Shown piece by piece: positions 14,556 through 23,395 of a stretch of 64,000 nucleotides of DNA. The notes under the pieces were generated by a model. It searched no databases. It was not told where the DNA came from and saw only the letters and a program-made list of their open reading frames with translations. Made by a program: the position numbers and the translations under genes. Source of the DNA: VGSG01 sp040756375 (lineage in GTDB: Bacteria > Desulfobacterota > Desulfomonilia > Desulfomonilales > Desulfomonilaceae); assembly GCA_040756375.1 (NCBI GenBank), contig JBFLZC010000004.1, positions 248,001-312,000 on the forward strand, read 5' to 3'. The first letter of the stretch is position 1; every line of letters begins with the position of its first letter.

Positions 14556-16460
14556 ATGCATCCTGATCTGAAACCTTCTTTGGGAAAACTCGCAAGTCTT
14601 CTTACTGTTTCGGTGAAGTACGTCAGGTTTACTCACGTTCTCTTCGTCGCGGTGCTGGTGTTCTCGGGCTTGAGCTTTTGGCTTTCGTACGAATTCCGGT
14701 TCGACTTCCAGGTGCCAAGGGCGTTTGTCAGAGAGCGCTTCTTTCTCTTGCCGTATGTGGCTCTGTTCAAGCTCCTGCTGTTCTATGTGCTGAAAGGTCA
14801 CTCCGCGAACTGGCGCTATGTGGGGATACGCGAACTCCCCGGACTGTTTGCCCACTGCTTCTTGGGTAGCGCGGGCTTGTACATCTTTTCCACGTTGGAT
14901 ACCCCGTTCATCGTCCCTAAGGGCGTGATACTGATTGATTTCTTCTTGAGCCTTGTCTTCATTGGCGGCGCCAGACTGGGAATGAGGCTGATCCGAGAGA
15001 GGGCTCTGGTCTACCTGCAACAGTCTCGCGCGCCTCGCCGGAGGCCGGCGCTTGTAATCGGCGCGGGTGACGCGGGCGAGATGATCATCAGGGAGATATC
15101 CCGCAATCCTCGAACGGGCCTGCATGTTAAGGCAATCTTCGATGACGACAAAGACAAGCGAGGTCTTTCGGTTCACGGCGTCCGGGTTGAGGGCGGGGTG
15201 GAAGACGTTCCATCCTACGTGGTCGCGAACCTGATCGAAACCGCTATCATTGCCATACCATCGGCAAACAAGACCGAGATGAAGCGCATTTACGATCTTC
15301 TGAAAGGCCTGGACGTCTCGGTCAAGACACTTCCCGCACTCTACGAACTGATCGAAGGTTCATCGACCCTTACCCAGTTGCGAGACATCGACATCACGGA
15401 CCTCCTCGGTAGAGAAGAGATACAGATAGATAGCGGGCAGGTTGAGAGCCTGATCAGAGGCAAAGTGGTGGTGGTAACGGGAGCGGGAGGTAGCATCGGA
15501 TCAGAACTATGCCGCCAGGTGCTCAAACGTGGGCCCAAAACATTGATTCTGATCGAGCGGTCAGAGAACAGCCTGTTCCATATACACAGGCAGCTCCAGG
15601 CCCTGAGTCCCAGAGGAACCGGTACGTCGCTGGTTCCGCTTCTCTGCGACGTGTGCGATCAAGTTCGGCTCGATTACGAATTTCAACGGTTCAGGCCGGA
15701 GCTGGTTTTTCATGCCGCTGCATACAAGCACGTGCCGATGCAGGAAATCAATCCTCTCGAATGCTTCCGAAATAACGTGGGCGGCATCCAGTCTCTCGCT
15801 AGAGCTTCGGATCGTGCAGGTGTCTCCCGCTTCCTGCTCATTTCGACCGACAAGGCCGTGAAACCTACCAGCGTGATGGGTGCCACGAAAAGAATTTGCG
15901 AGATCTACTGCGGGGCGTACGGCAGCCTGAGTAAGACCAAGTTCATGTCGGTCCGATTCGGAAACGTGCTCGCGTCAGAGGGCAGCGTTGTGCCGATATT
16001 TGTCGAGCAGATCGCGAAAGGTGGGCCGGTCACTGTGACCCACCCGGAGATGCGGCGGTACTTTATGACCATTCCCGAAGCGGTCACGCTGGTGCTCCAG
16101 GCAACGGCTCTGGGCGAATCTGGGCAATTGATGGTTCTGGATATGGGCGAGCCGATCAGGATCGTGGACATGGCCCAGCAATTGATGCAGCTCTTGGGGC
16201 GAGATCCTGACGAAATCCCTATTCAGTTTGTGGGCCTACGACCTGGCGAAAAGCTGTGCGAAGAGATCACGTGCGAAGGCGAAGTCTGCCGAAATACAAC
16301 CCACGGTAAGATCAAAGTCTTCGACCAGAATGGGCACCCGTCACGGGAATTAGTCGATCGGATCGATGCGCTCGTTTCGGATCTCTCCTGGGCCGCCACG
16401 CCAGAAGATTTCCAGCGCATGGTGAAGCAGATCGTGCCTGAATACAATCCGCCGAAGTAG
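14556..16460 (+). CDS. Membrane nucleotide-sugar 4,6-dehydratase (PglF/WbpM/CapD type), 634 aa
   Basis: About four N-terminal membrane segments (residues 20-150) are followed by a first Rossmann-like domain (PALVIGAGDAGEMIIREI) and a catalytic SDR-type domain with GAGGSIGSE near 308-316. The active-site segment ISTDKAVKPTSVMGATKR carries the Ser-Met-Lys arrangement (Met441, Lys445) of large UDP-GlcNAc 4,6-dehydratases, where Met replaces the usual Tyr. It would convert UDP-GlcNAc to the 4-keto-6-deoxy sugar at the inner membrane, the first step to di-N-acetylbacillosamine or related amino sugars. Downstream DegT aminotransferases and the PglC/PglD pair at 41117-42380 support this. First gene after the promoter at 14205. 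Confidence 0.9.
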   Translation: MHPDLKPSLGKLASLLTVSVKYVRFTHVLFVAVLVFSGLSFWLSYEFRFDFQVPRAFVRERFFLLPYVALFKLLLFYVLKGHSANWRYVGIRELPGLFAHCFLGSAGLYIFSTLDTPFIVPKGVILIDFFLSLVFIGGARLGMRLIRERALVYLQQSRAPRRRPALVIGAGDAGEMIIREISRNPRTGLHVKAIFDDDKDKRGLSVHGVRVEGGVEDVPSYVVANLIETAIIAIPSANKTEMKRIYDLLKGLDVSVKTLPALYELIEGSSTLTQLRDIDITDLLGREEIQIDSGQVESLIRGKVVVVTGAGGSIGSELCRQVLKRGPKTLILIERSENSLFHIHRQLQALSPRGTGTSLVPLLCDVCDQVRLDYEFQRFRPELVFHAAAYKHVPMQEINPLECFRNNVGGIQSLARASDRAGVSRFLLISTDKAVKPTSVMGATKRICEIYCGAYGSLSKTKFMSVRFGNVLASEGSVVPIFVEQIAKGGPVTVTHPEMRRYFMTIPEAVTLVLQATALGESGQLMVLDMGEPIRIVDMAQQLMQLLGRDPDEIPIQFVGLRPGEKLCEEITCEGEVCRNTTHGKIKVFDQNGHPSRELVDRIDALVSDLSWAATPEDFQRMVKQIVPEYNPPK

Positions 16461-16645
16461 CAATAACCAACAATATTGAAGCCCCTGATCCTTCAAAGAT
16501 ATTCGATTCCCGTTATCCTCCGTGAGGCCGCTCGACATAACTATGTCGGCCCTATTTGGCCCACAGATAATGCGGGAGAAGCGTTTGGCTGGAAGTCGCT
16601 GTTCAACGTGGACTATCTTCGATCAGTCCAACAAAGCATCCGGTC

Positions 16646-16876
16646 TCAATCCCGATTATCAGCCCTATCCTTCTCAAGCTCTTCCCAGGCATCGGGCGAG
16701 ACCGAACCGGGGCGAATCAGCTGGAGTAGATGATTTCCCGAATCTCTCTTTCGCTTACCCTTGAGATACTCCTCCAGAGCCTTGGCAGTAAAAGCGGACA
16801 CGGACATCCCTTCCTTGCTGGCTGCTTGTTTCAACCTTGGCCCGAGGTTATTAGGGATATGGATGGTGATGCGCAT
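16646..16876 (-). CDS. Ribbon-helix-helix antitoxin-like protein, 76 aa
   Basis: The protein starts MRITIHIPNNLGPRLKQAAS and continues with MSVSAFTAKALEEYLKGKRK, the beta-strand plus two helices of CopG/VapB-type DNA-binding antitoxins. The C-terminal DAWEELEKDRADNRD resembles tails of antitoxins that precede VapC toxins. The start at 16876 follows the family pattern; a longer frame reaches back to 17023 without support. No intact toxin follows: the next frame on the same strand stops after 15 codons. It is oriented against the surrounding glycan genes, as if inserted between the dehydratase and the aminotransferases. Confidence 0.7.
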   Translation of the reverse strand: MRITIHIPNNLGPRLKQAASKEGMSVSAFTAKALEEYLKGKRKRDSGNHLLQLIRPGSVSPDAWEELEKDRADNRD

Positions 16877-16983
16877 TTGAGGCCTCGCTGGGAATATATG
16901 CGTGTATGAGCATGACATTTCTGACCAACCAAGGCAACCGCGATTGGCTCCGGTCCGTAATCTATCGGTTATGTGCCGCGAAA

Positions 16984-17090
16984 GATTGTCACTCCGCGTC
17001 CAGCGGGACGCGGGGCGAAGCAATCTCCAGCGCCGGCAAAGCTGAGATTGCTTCGTCCCCCGGATCGAGTCCGGGGTCCTCGCAATGACA
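16984..17090. repeat. Inverted pair of dispersed palindromic repeats
   Basis: Two copies of a GAGATTGCTTCG-hairpin-CGCAATGACA type element face each other. The left copy is inverted (CGAAGCAATCTC at 17016-17027), the right is direct (GAGATTGCTTCG at 17044-17055), a perfect 12-bp match. Each copy contains its own stem: CCGCGTCC/GGACGCGG on the left and CCCCGGA/TCCGGGG on the right. Similar interspersed elements are common in many proteobacterial genomes. This fills most of the 329-bp gap before the first aminotransferase; nothing else was recognised in it. Confidence 0.75.
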
Positions 17091-17205
17091 CAGAAATGCC
17101 TATTTTCCCCAACAACGAGGACCGATCCCGGTTCTTAAGAGGCACGATTCAACTTTGACGTTCATGGATAGAAAAGAAACCCATCTTCTCCGGGCAATAT
17201 AACTC

Positions 17206-18342
17206 ATGGACGACTCCTCGACTGATTCCATTCCCGTTACTCGGCCGACTCTGCCGGATCTCGCTCGTGTACAAGCCACTGTCGCGGAGTCGTACCGGGC
17301 AGGTATGGTAACTACGGGGGCAGTGGTCGAACTCTTCGAGGAAGAGATTCACCGTTTCACCGGCGCGAAACATGCGGTTGCCGTATCTGATTGCACTTCA
17401 GGACTTATCCTCGCGTTCGCGGCTCATTCGTTTCCCACGGACGCTGAAGTCATTGTGCCTTCATTCACGTTTGCGGCGACGGTTCAGGCGCTGATATGGA
17501 ACCGCTTGACTCCGGTGTATGTGGATTGCCTGTCCGGATCGATGACCATGGACCCTGAAGAGGTACTGAAGGCTATCGGGCCGAAAACCGCGGCTATTTA
17601 TCCCGCGGCGGTCTTTGGTCTGCCTCCTGATTATGATGCTCTAACCGAGATCTCGGAGCGGCACGGGATTCCTCTGCTATTCGATTCAGCCCAAGGGCTG
17701 GGTTCCACGTACAAGGAACACCGTGCGGGCACGTTTGGGAGCTGCGAGGTATTCTCGCTCAGTCCGACCAAGGTGGTCACCGCGATAGAAGGCGGCCTAG
17801 TTACTACGAATGATTCAGAATTGGCTGAAAAGCTCAGGGCCATGCGGGATTACGGGAAAGGCCCGGATGGCGAAGATATGCTCTACAACGGGCTTTCCGC
17901 TCGGATGAGTGAGCTTCATGCTGCGGTGGGCTTGCTGAGCCTGCAAGACGCGGATTCCTTGATCGGCTCAAGGCATCGCCTGATAGGCAGATACACCGAG
18001 GTCGCGAGTCGGTTTCGCGGCTGTCGAGTGCAGGAACTCCCTTCAGACCGGACTTCGACGGGGAACTACTTCAGTCTCCGAATCGGACCCGATGCTCTTA
18101 CTGACCGGGATGGCGTCGTACAGGCTCTTGCAGCTCACCACATGCAGAGCAAACGATACTATGCGATACCGGTGCACATGCAGACAGCGTTTCGCGATAA
18201 GCGTCACCGAGTCGTTGGTGACTTGGCGAACACCCTCGCGGCGGCCAGGGAATCCCTTGTCTTGCCGCTTTTCTCTCATATGACCGACGAGCAGCAAGAT
18301 CGAGTATGTTCGGTCCTGGCATCTGTACTAGCCAAAGCATGA
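17206..18342 (+). CDS. DegT/DnrJ/EryC1 sugar aminotransferase, 378 aa
   Basis: A PLP-dependent aminotransferase of the sugar family: VIVPSFTFAATVQALIWN (residues 82-99), LLFDSAQGLGS (157-167) and SLSPTKVVTAIEGG with the PLP lysine at 189. Such enzymes add an amino group to 4-keto or 3-keto nucleotide sugars. Placed after the 4,6-dehydratase gene, it is a candidate PglE-type C4 aminotransferase, though the second DegT gene just downstream is an equal candidate. Length and motifs are complete. It follows the inverted repeat pair, with no clear Shine-Dalgarno. Confidence 0.9.
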   Translation: MDDSSTDSIPVTRPTLPDLARVQATVAESYRAGMVTTGAVVELFEEEIHRFTGAKHAVAVSDCTSGLILAFAAHSFPTDAEVIVPSFTFAATVQALIWNRLTPVYVDCLSGSMTMDPEEVLKAIGPKTAAIYPAAVFGLPPDYDALTEISERHGIPLLFDSAQGLGSTYKEHRAGTFGSCEVFSLSPTKVVTAIEGGLVTTNDSELAEKLRAMRDYGKGPDGEDMLYNGLSARMSELHAAVGLLSLQDADSLIGSRHRLIGRYTEVASRFRGCRVQELPSDRTSTGNYFSLRIGPDALTDRDGVVQALAAHHMQSKRYYAIPVHMQTAFRDKRHRVVGDLANTLAAARESLVLPLFSHMTDEQQDRVCSVLASVLAKA

Positions 18343-18396
18343 CACCCGCTCGTCAACCGCTCAAATGCCGACAGTGGCTCTTGCACAATACCTGAC

Positions 18397-19629
18397 ATGA
18401 AAACGCGTATCGATGATTTAGCTCTACTGGGCGGCTCTCCTGCGTTCGAGGATCATCTCCACGTGGGGCGTCCCAATATTGGTGATCGGGGGCGTTTCTT
18501 GGAGCGCATGAACGACATCCTCGACCGAAGATGGCTCACCAACCAGGGCGCGTACGTCCAGGAGTTCGAGAGCCGTGTTGCGGAGTTCCTGGGTGTTCGA
18601 CACTGCATAGCCATGTGCAACGGCACAGTGGGCCTCGAAATAGCGATTCGGGCTCTGGGTCTGACCGGCGAAGTGATTTTGCCCTCCTTCACGTTTGTTG
18701 CTACGGCCCATGCGTTGCAATGGCAGGAGATAACGCCCGTATTCTGCGATATAGAGCTGGCCCGTCATGGCATCGACCCGCTTCGTGTGGAAGGAATGAT
18801 TACCCCCAGGACTTCCGGCATTATCGGAGTCCATCTCTGGGGGAGCCCGTGTAGGATCGAAGAGCTCTCCGAGATTGCACGTCAACGCAAGCTGAAACTG
18901 CTCTTCGACGCGTCCCATGCCTTTGGCTGCTCCCATCGAGGCAAGATGATAGGAAGTTTCGGGGATTGCGAGGTCTTCAGCTTCCACGCGACCAAATGCG
19001 TGAACACGTTCGAGGGCGGAGCTGTGGTGACCGATGACGACAACCTGGCCGCGAAGATCAGGCTTATGAAGAACTTCGGCTTCCAGGGCTATGACAATGT
19101 GGTCTACATCGGCACTAATGGAAAGATGGACGAGGCTAGTGCGGCCATGGGATTGACTTCCCTGGAGAGCATGGAAGAGTTCATAGCTGCCAACAAACGC
19201 AATTTCGAAGAATACGAACGCAGGCTGGCCGGAATCCAAGGCGTCAGGCTGTTGGCCTACGATCGCGAGGAATTAAGGAATTACCAATATGTTGTTCTTG
19301 AAATAGATGAGAAGATCGCAGGGCTGAATCGGGACGAACTTTTGGCTGTCCTTCACGCGGAACGAGTACTGGCCAGGCGCTATTTCTATCCCGGGTGCCA
19401 TCGCATGGAGCCATACCGGTCGTACTTTCCGCACGCAGGGCTCCTGCTCCCCACAACTGAAAAGGTCTGCCGCGAAGTGGTCTCTTTGCCGACAGGAGAG
19501 GCAGTGGGTCCCGAAGAAATAGCGATCATATGTGACATTGTCCGTTTGGCACTGAGCCACGCCGCGAAAGTGCGTAGACGACTGAAAACGAATTCGCCGC
19601 ATATGGAACAGGTGTGGAACGGGAAGTGA
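18397..19629 (+). CDS. Second DegT-family aminotransferase, 410 aa
   Basis: A second PLP enzyme with WLTNQGAYVQEFESRVAEFL, VILPSFTFVATAHALQW (residues 93-109), LLFDASHAFGCS and the PLP lysine 200 in FSFHATKCVNTFEGGA. The SFHATK form is typical of DegT enzymes making 4-amino-4,6-dideoxyhexoses. It differs clearly from the neighbour at 17206, so the locus probably makes two amino sugars or one sugar aminated twice. The C-terminal residues overlap the GTG start of the next gene by 16 nt. Cytoplasmic; acts on a UDP- or dTDP-linked keto sugar. Confidence 0.9.
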   Translation: MKTRIDDLALLGGSPAFEDHLHVGRPNIGDRGRFLERMNDILDRRWLTNQGAYVQEFESRVAEFLGVRHCIAMCNGTVGLEIAIRALGLTGEVILPSFTFVATAHALQWQEITPVFCDIELARHGIDPLRVEGMITPRTSGIIGVHLWGSPCRIEELSEIARQRKLKLLFDASHAFGCSHRGKMIGSFGDCEVFSFHATKCVNTFEGGAVVTDDDNLAAKIRLMKNFGFQGYDNVVYIGTNGKMDEASAAMGLTSLESMEEFIAANKRNFEEYERRLAGIQGVRLLAYDREELRNYQYVVLEIDEKIAGLNRDELLAVLHAERVLARRYFYPGCHRMEPYRSYFPHAGLLLPTTEKVCREVVSLPTGEAVGPEEIAIICDIVRLALSHAAKVRRRLKTNSPHMEQVWNGK

Positions 19630-20594
19630 TCGATACACATAATCTAGAGCCGAAAGTAAGCGTCCTCATGATCACGTATAATCATGAGGCGTTCATTGCT
19701 CAGGCGGTGGAAAGCGCACTGAACCAGGACACTGACTTTCCCTATGAGATCGTTGTCGGAGAAGACAAGTCAACTGATGGTACGAGAGAGATCCTCCTTA
19801 GCTACCAAGCGAAGTTTCCTGAGAAAATACGGCTGCTGTTGCACGAGACAAACTTGGGGCAGGGCGGGAAGGCGAACTTTGCCGAGACGCTCTGGGAGTG
19901 CCGCGGGCAGTACATTGCGCTACTTGAAGGGGACGATTATTGGATTTCACCACTCAAGCTTGAGAAGCAAGTAGACTTCCTGGAGGCACACCCCGAATGT
20001 GCAAGCTGCTTCCATCCCGCGCAATTCGTGGATGAGCAGGGAACTGAGCTCCCCCAAGTTGCAGGGTCCAATCAGTTGCAGCGGATCTCCACTGTCGAAG
20101 ATCTCCTCATTACCAATTTCATGCCCACCGCGTCCGTGATGTTCCGTGCGAACACGCTGCGCAGGCTCCCGGACTGGTTCTTCACGTGCTTGCGAGGCGA
20201 CTGGGCGATTCATGTTCTGGCTGCAAAGCACGGGAATATCGGACGTCTCGATGAGATCATGGCCGCTTATAGATTTCATCAGAGCGGCTTCTGGTCGTCA
20301 GTGAACTCAGAAATACAGATCCTCGACACCATACGAGAGTATCGCTTCTTTGATGAGTACCTCAATTTCCGGCACAGCCGTTTCATCAAGGAGTTGATTT
20401 CCCGCGAATACTGCATCCTTGGCGGTGTGCATTTGCTGAAGCACGAATGGCTCCGGGCCGCGAAGTGCCTGGCCCGAAGCTTCGTCATGTCCCCCTTCAA
20501 TCGCCGTATCCCTCGGATCCAACTCCTATCCAAGCTCGTCAAGAAACGGTCCGCAGTGGGAAGGACGCTGTTGTCCAGCCGAGAAGCATACTAA
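19614..20594 (+). CDS. Family 2 glycosyltransferase, 326 aa
   Basis: A GT-A fold transferase: KVSVLMITYNHEAFIAQAVE near the start and the metal-binding LLEGDDYW (Asp107, Asp108). The C-terminal ~100 residues are helical and contain RGDWAIHVLAAKHG and YRFHQSGFWSS. It would move a sugar from a nucleotide donor to the growing lipid-linked glycan on the cytoplasmic face. Translation starts at GTG 19614 inside the end of the aminotransferase gene, suggesting coupling. Intact. Confidence 0.88.
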   Translation: MEREVIDTHNLEPKVSVLMITYNHEAFIAQAVESALNQDTDFPYEIVVGEDKSTDGTREILLSYQAKFPEKIRLLLHETNLGQGGKANFAETLWECRGQYIALLEGDDYWISPLKLEKQVDFLEAHPECASCFHPAQFVDEQGTELPQVAGSNQLQRISTVEDLLITNFMPTASVMFRANTLRRLPDWFFTCLRGDWAIHVLAAKHGNIGRLDEIMAAYRFHQSGFWSSVNSEIQILDTIREYRFFDEYLNFRHSRFIKELISREYCILGGVHLLKHEWLRAAKCLARSFVMSPFNRRIPRIQLLSKLVKKRSAVGRTLLSSREAY

Positions 20595-20607
20595 GACCCG
20601 AGAACCC

Positions 20608-22176
20608 ATGAGCGATCCCCAGGCCGCATCCAAGGTCAGCGTCAACATAGTCGCCAATTTCGGCGGGCAACTTTGGACCGCGCTGATGGGCTTCATCTTT
20701 GTGCCCCTATACATAAAGTTCATGGGAATCGAGTCCTATGGCCTAGTGGGCTTCTGTGCGTCGTTGATGGCGCTCTTCACGATACTGGACCTGGGCCTGA
20801 GCACAACCATGGTGCGTGAGACTGCACGACTCGCCGCAGCACCGGGCAAGGAGCAGGCTCTTCGGGATCTCCTAAGAACGCTGGAGCTTGTTTTCTGGGC
20901 CACAGCTCTTGCGATGGCAGTCATAGTGGCTGCTGTTGCCCCTTGGATTGCGCATCACTGGATCAGGCCGGAGAAGCTTTCCGTATCGCAAGTGCAGCAC
21001 GCTGTAATCGTTATGGGTGTCTCTCTGGCGTGCCGATGGCCTTCCGCTCTGTACTCGGGCGGATTAAGGGGACTTCAACGGCAAGTGCTGCTCAACTGGA
21101 TAGCAGGTGTCGCGGCCACAGCGCGGGGCTTAGGAGCCGTGCTGATCCTGTGGCTCGTGTCGCCCACCATAATTGCATTCCTCTTGTGGCAAATCGTCAC
21201 AGATACGCTTCAGTCAGTGGTTTCAGGACTCGTCCTATGGCGGTCCTTGCCCCCAGCATCTGCGAAGGCCACATTCCGGACTGAGATCCTGAAGGGCCTC
21301 TGGCGATTCACGATTGGACTGTCGGGATCGAGTATTTTGTACCTGCTTGTCACTCAGGCGGACAAAGTGATTTTGAGCAAAATGTTAACCTTGGAGATGT
21401 TCGGGTACTATTCCCTGGCTACAGTAACGGCAACCGCGTTACTCAAATTGGTGGCCCCTGTACAAGCAGCGCTCTTTCCTCGATTGTCCGAGTTGGTCTC
21501 CTTGGGCGACCACAAAGCCCTCACCGCGCTGTACCACCGCAGTTGTCAGTTGGCCACCGTCTCGATCGTGCCCGCGGCGATTGTGCTGGCGCTATTCTCA
21601 AAGCAAATCCTTCTTGCATGGACCGGCGATCCCGTCACGTCTGAGCACACGGCTTTGATACTGAGCATTCTTTCGATCGGGACCGCTCTGAACGGGGTCA
21701 TGTTCTTGCCGTATGCGACGCAGGTTGCCTATGGTTGGGTGTCGCTCAGTCTGATCTCCAACGCGGTTTGCCTTGCCGTTGTGGTGCCGCTCGTCATCCT
21801 CTTGACCGGATGGTACGGAGCTTCCGGTGCGGCCTTGGCCTGGGTCCTGATCAACCTGGGTGGTCTTTTGATCATCATCCAGGTCATGCACCGGGAGATA
21901 CTCAAAGGCCAACAGTGGCGATGGTATTCGCTCGATGTGGGGCTGCCGTCCCTGGCAGCCCTGGCCATTGCTCTTGCGGCAAGGCAGGCGATGCCCGATG
22001 ACGTGCCTCGGCTGCTTTGCATCGCCGTGGTGGGTGTGATCTGGCTTGGCTCAGCGGCCGGTTCCCTGGTGGCTGCTCCGACTTTGCGAGCCACGATTAC
22101 AGACAAGATCGGCCGGTTCCGGGCTAACGTGCGCCGGCGCCGCATCCCCCGAAGCAATGAAATGAGCCATGAATAG
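20608..22176 (+). CDS. Wzx-type oligosaccharide flippase, 522 aa
   Basis: A polytopic MOP-superfamily protein with 12-14 hydrophobic segments, starting with a short cytoplasmic stretch and NIVANFGGQLWTALMGFIFV, and containing GIESYGLVGFCASLMALFTI, a characteristic early segment of polysaccharide exporters. It would translocate the undecaprenyl-linked repeat unit to the periplasm. It lies 13 bp after the GT2 gene and overlaps the radical SAM gene by 8 nt. A second flippase begins at 63264. Confidence 0.88.
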   Translation: MSDPQAASKVSVNIVANFGGQLWTALMGFIFVPLYIKFMGIESYGLVGFCASLMALFTILDLGLSTTMVRETARLAAAPGKEQALRDLLRTLELVFWATALAMAVIVAAVAPWIAHHWIRPEKLSVSQVQHAVIVMGVSLACRWPSALYSGGLRGLQRQVLLNWIAGVAATARGLGAVLILWLVSPTIIAFLLWQIVTDTLQSVVSGLVLWRSLPPASAKATFRTEILKGLWRFTIGLSGSSILYLLVTQADKVILSKMLTLEMFGYYSLATVTATALLKLVAPVQAALFPRLSELVSLGDHKALTALYHRSCQLATVSIVPAAIVLALFSKQILLAWTGDPVTSEHTALILSILSIGTALNGVMFLPYATQVAYGWVSLSLISNAVCLAVVVPLVILLTGWYGASGAALAWVLINLGGLLIIIQVMHREILKGQQWRWYSLDVGLPSLAALAIALAARQAMPDDVPRLLCIAVVGVIWLGSAAGSLVAAPTLRATITDKIGRFRANVRRRRIPRSNEMSHE

Positions 22177-23185
22177 GGCAATTTTCCGCATCCTGAGAGA
22201 CAGCGTAAGAGAGCGAGGGTTGGCGCAGACGGCGCATCGGGCTGTTCGTCGCCTGTTGCAGCACGGCCGGTGGAGCGTGCCCGCACTGTGGCAGGTCGCG
22301 GTAGAAGTCACCACTCACTGCAACCTGAGTTGCCCAGGCTGCCTGCGGACAGTCAAGTGTGCGGAGCAAAGCTGGGACAGCCGCCACATGGCCCTCAGCG
22401 ATTACCGGAAGATCGTGCACGACCTACCAAAGGCGCAGACGTTCGCGTCCGGTGGAATAGGAGAGCCGACGCTGCATCCCCAACTGCCGGAGCTGATCCG
22501 AATAGCTGCTTCCACAGGGAAGTTCCGGGCCGTCTGTTTCACCAGCAACGGAATGGCACGGTCGCCGGAGTATTACGATGAGCTGTTTGAGGCCGGCCTC
22601 TGTCGCGTCGATATCTCTGTTGATACATTGGACCAAGAACTTGCCGATCATCTACGCGAAGGCACTTCCACTGAGAAGCTCAGGAAATGCCTCCAGTACC
22701 TGGCCCACCGTCATCCTGGACAGGTCGGCGCTCGAACGGTGATCAGGTCAGAAAATGTAGACGAGATACCGAGACTGCTCTCCCAACTGAACGACTTGGG
22801 ACCGCTCAATGTGTCTTTGCAGTACTTCATAGACATGGGAAATCCGGACGGCGTGGTTCCTCTTCCCGAACGAAACGATCTTGTACGGCGTCTCCCCGCC
22901 ATCGCATCCCGCTACCCCAATCTCCGCATCAAAGTACCTGAATTTATCGAACCCAGCCCCCAAGTCTGTATCTATCCGTGGTGGGGGCCTGCGGTAACGG
23001 TGGATGGATACGTGATGGTCTGCTGCAACATGATGGAGAAGGATCGATTTAACCTGGGCAATGCACTGGAGAGGCAATTTGATGAGGTGTGGAACGCGCG
23101 GTCAACGCAGGAATTCAGGCGGGAATTTACTTTGCGGTCCCCCGGCTTCTGCGCGGAATGTCCTTACTACCTGATGCGAGCTTAG
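22169..23185 (+). CDS. Radical SAM/SPASM-type protein, 338 aa
   Basis: VEVTTHCNLSCPGCLR carries the CX3CX2C ligands of the SAM-binding [4Fe-4S] cluster (Cys51, Cys55, Cys58). The C-terminal part (VCIYPW, then DGYVMVCCNMMEKDRFNLGN and SPGFCAECPYY) has the spaced cysteines of a SPASM-like auxiliary-cluster domain. Such proteins modify peptides, sugars or lipids by radical chemistry. In a glycan locus, a sugar modification such as dehydrogenation or epimerisation is plausible, but the substrate cannot be read. It overlaps the flippase gene by 8 nt and is followed by a 29-bp inverted repeat. Confidence 0.87.
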   Translation: MNRAIFRILRDSVRERGLAQTAHRAVRRLLQHGRWSVPALWQVAVEVTTHCNLSCPGCLRTVKCAEQSWDSRHMALSDYRKIVHDLPKAQTFASGGIGEPTLHPQLPELIRIAASTGKFRAVCFTSNGMARSPEYYDELFEAGLCRVDISVDTLDQELADHLREGTSTEKLRKCLQYLAHRHPGQVGARTVIRSENVDEIPRLLSQLNDLGPLNVSLQYFIDMGNPDGVVPLPERNDLVRRLPAIASRYPNLRIKVPEFIEPSPQVCIYPWWGPAVTVDGYVMVCCNMMEKDRFNLGNALERQFDEVWNARSTQEFRREFTLRSPGFCAECPYYLMRA

Positions 23186-23220
23186 AAGCTGTTCTCGAAA
23201 GTAATGCCAGATCGGATTCC

Positions 23221-23291
23221 GGGTGCCACTGCTGGCTTGTCCAGCAGTGTTTTCGGCGCAGGCACTGCTGGACAAGCCAGCAGTGGCACCC
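23221..23291. repeat. Perfect 29-bp inverted repeat element
   Basis: Bases 23221-23249 are the exact reverse complement of 23263-23291, separated by 13 bp. Each arm is itself nearly palindromic (CACTGCTGG-CTTGT-CCAGCAGTG), so the element can form one long hairpin or a four-arm structure. It lies between the radical SAM and GT4 genes and would be in their mRNA. The arms resemble an interspersed repeat I recall from deltaproteobacterial and planctomycete genomes, suggesting a mobile element. Confidence 0.85.
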
Positions 23292-23395
23292 ACAAGGTAA
23301 TCCTGGCCTAATGAATGAACAAGAGACAAGGACAAAGCTTCTGGGAACGCTTATAGAAGCAGCGGGATACAATTTCACGTGGTAGATGCGGCCGG

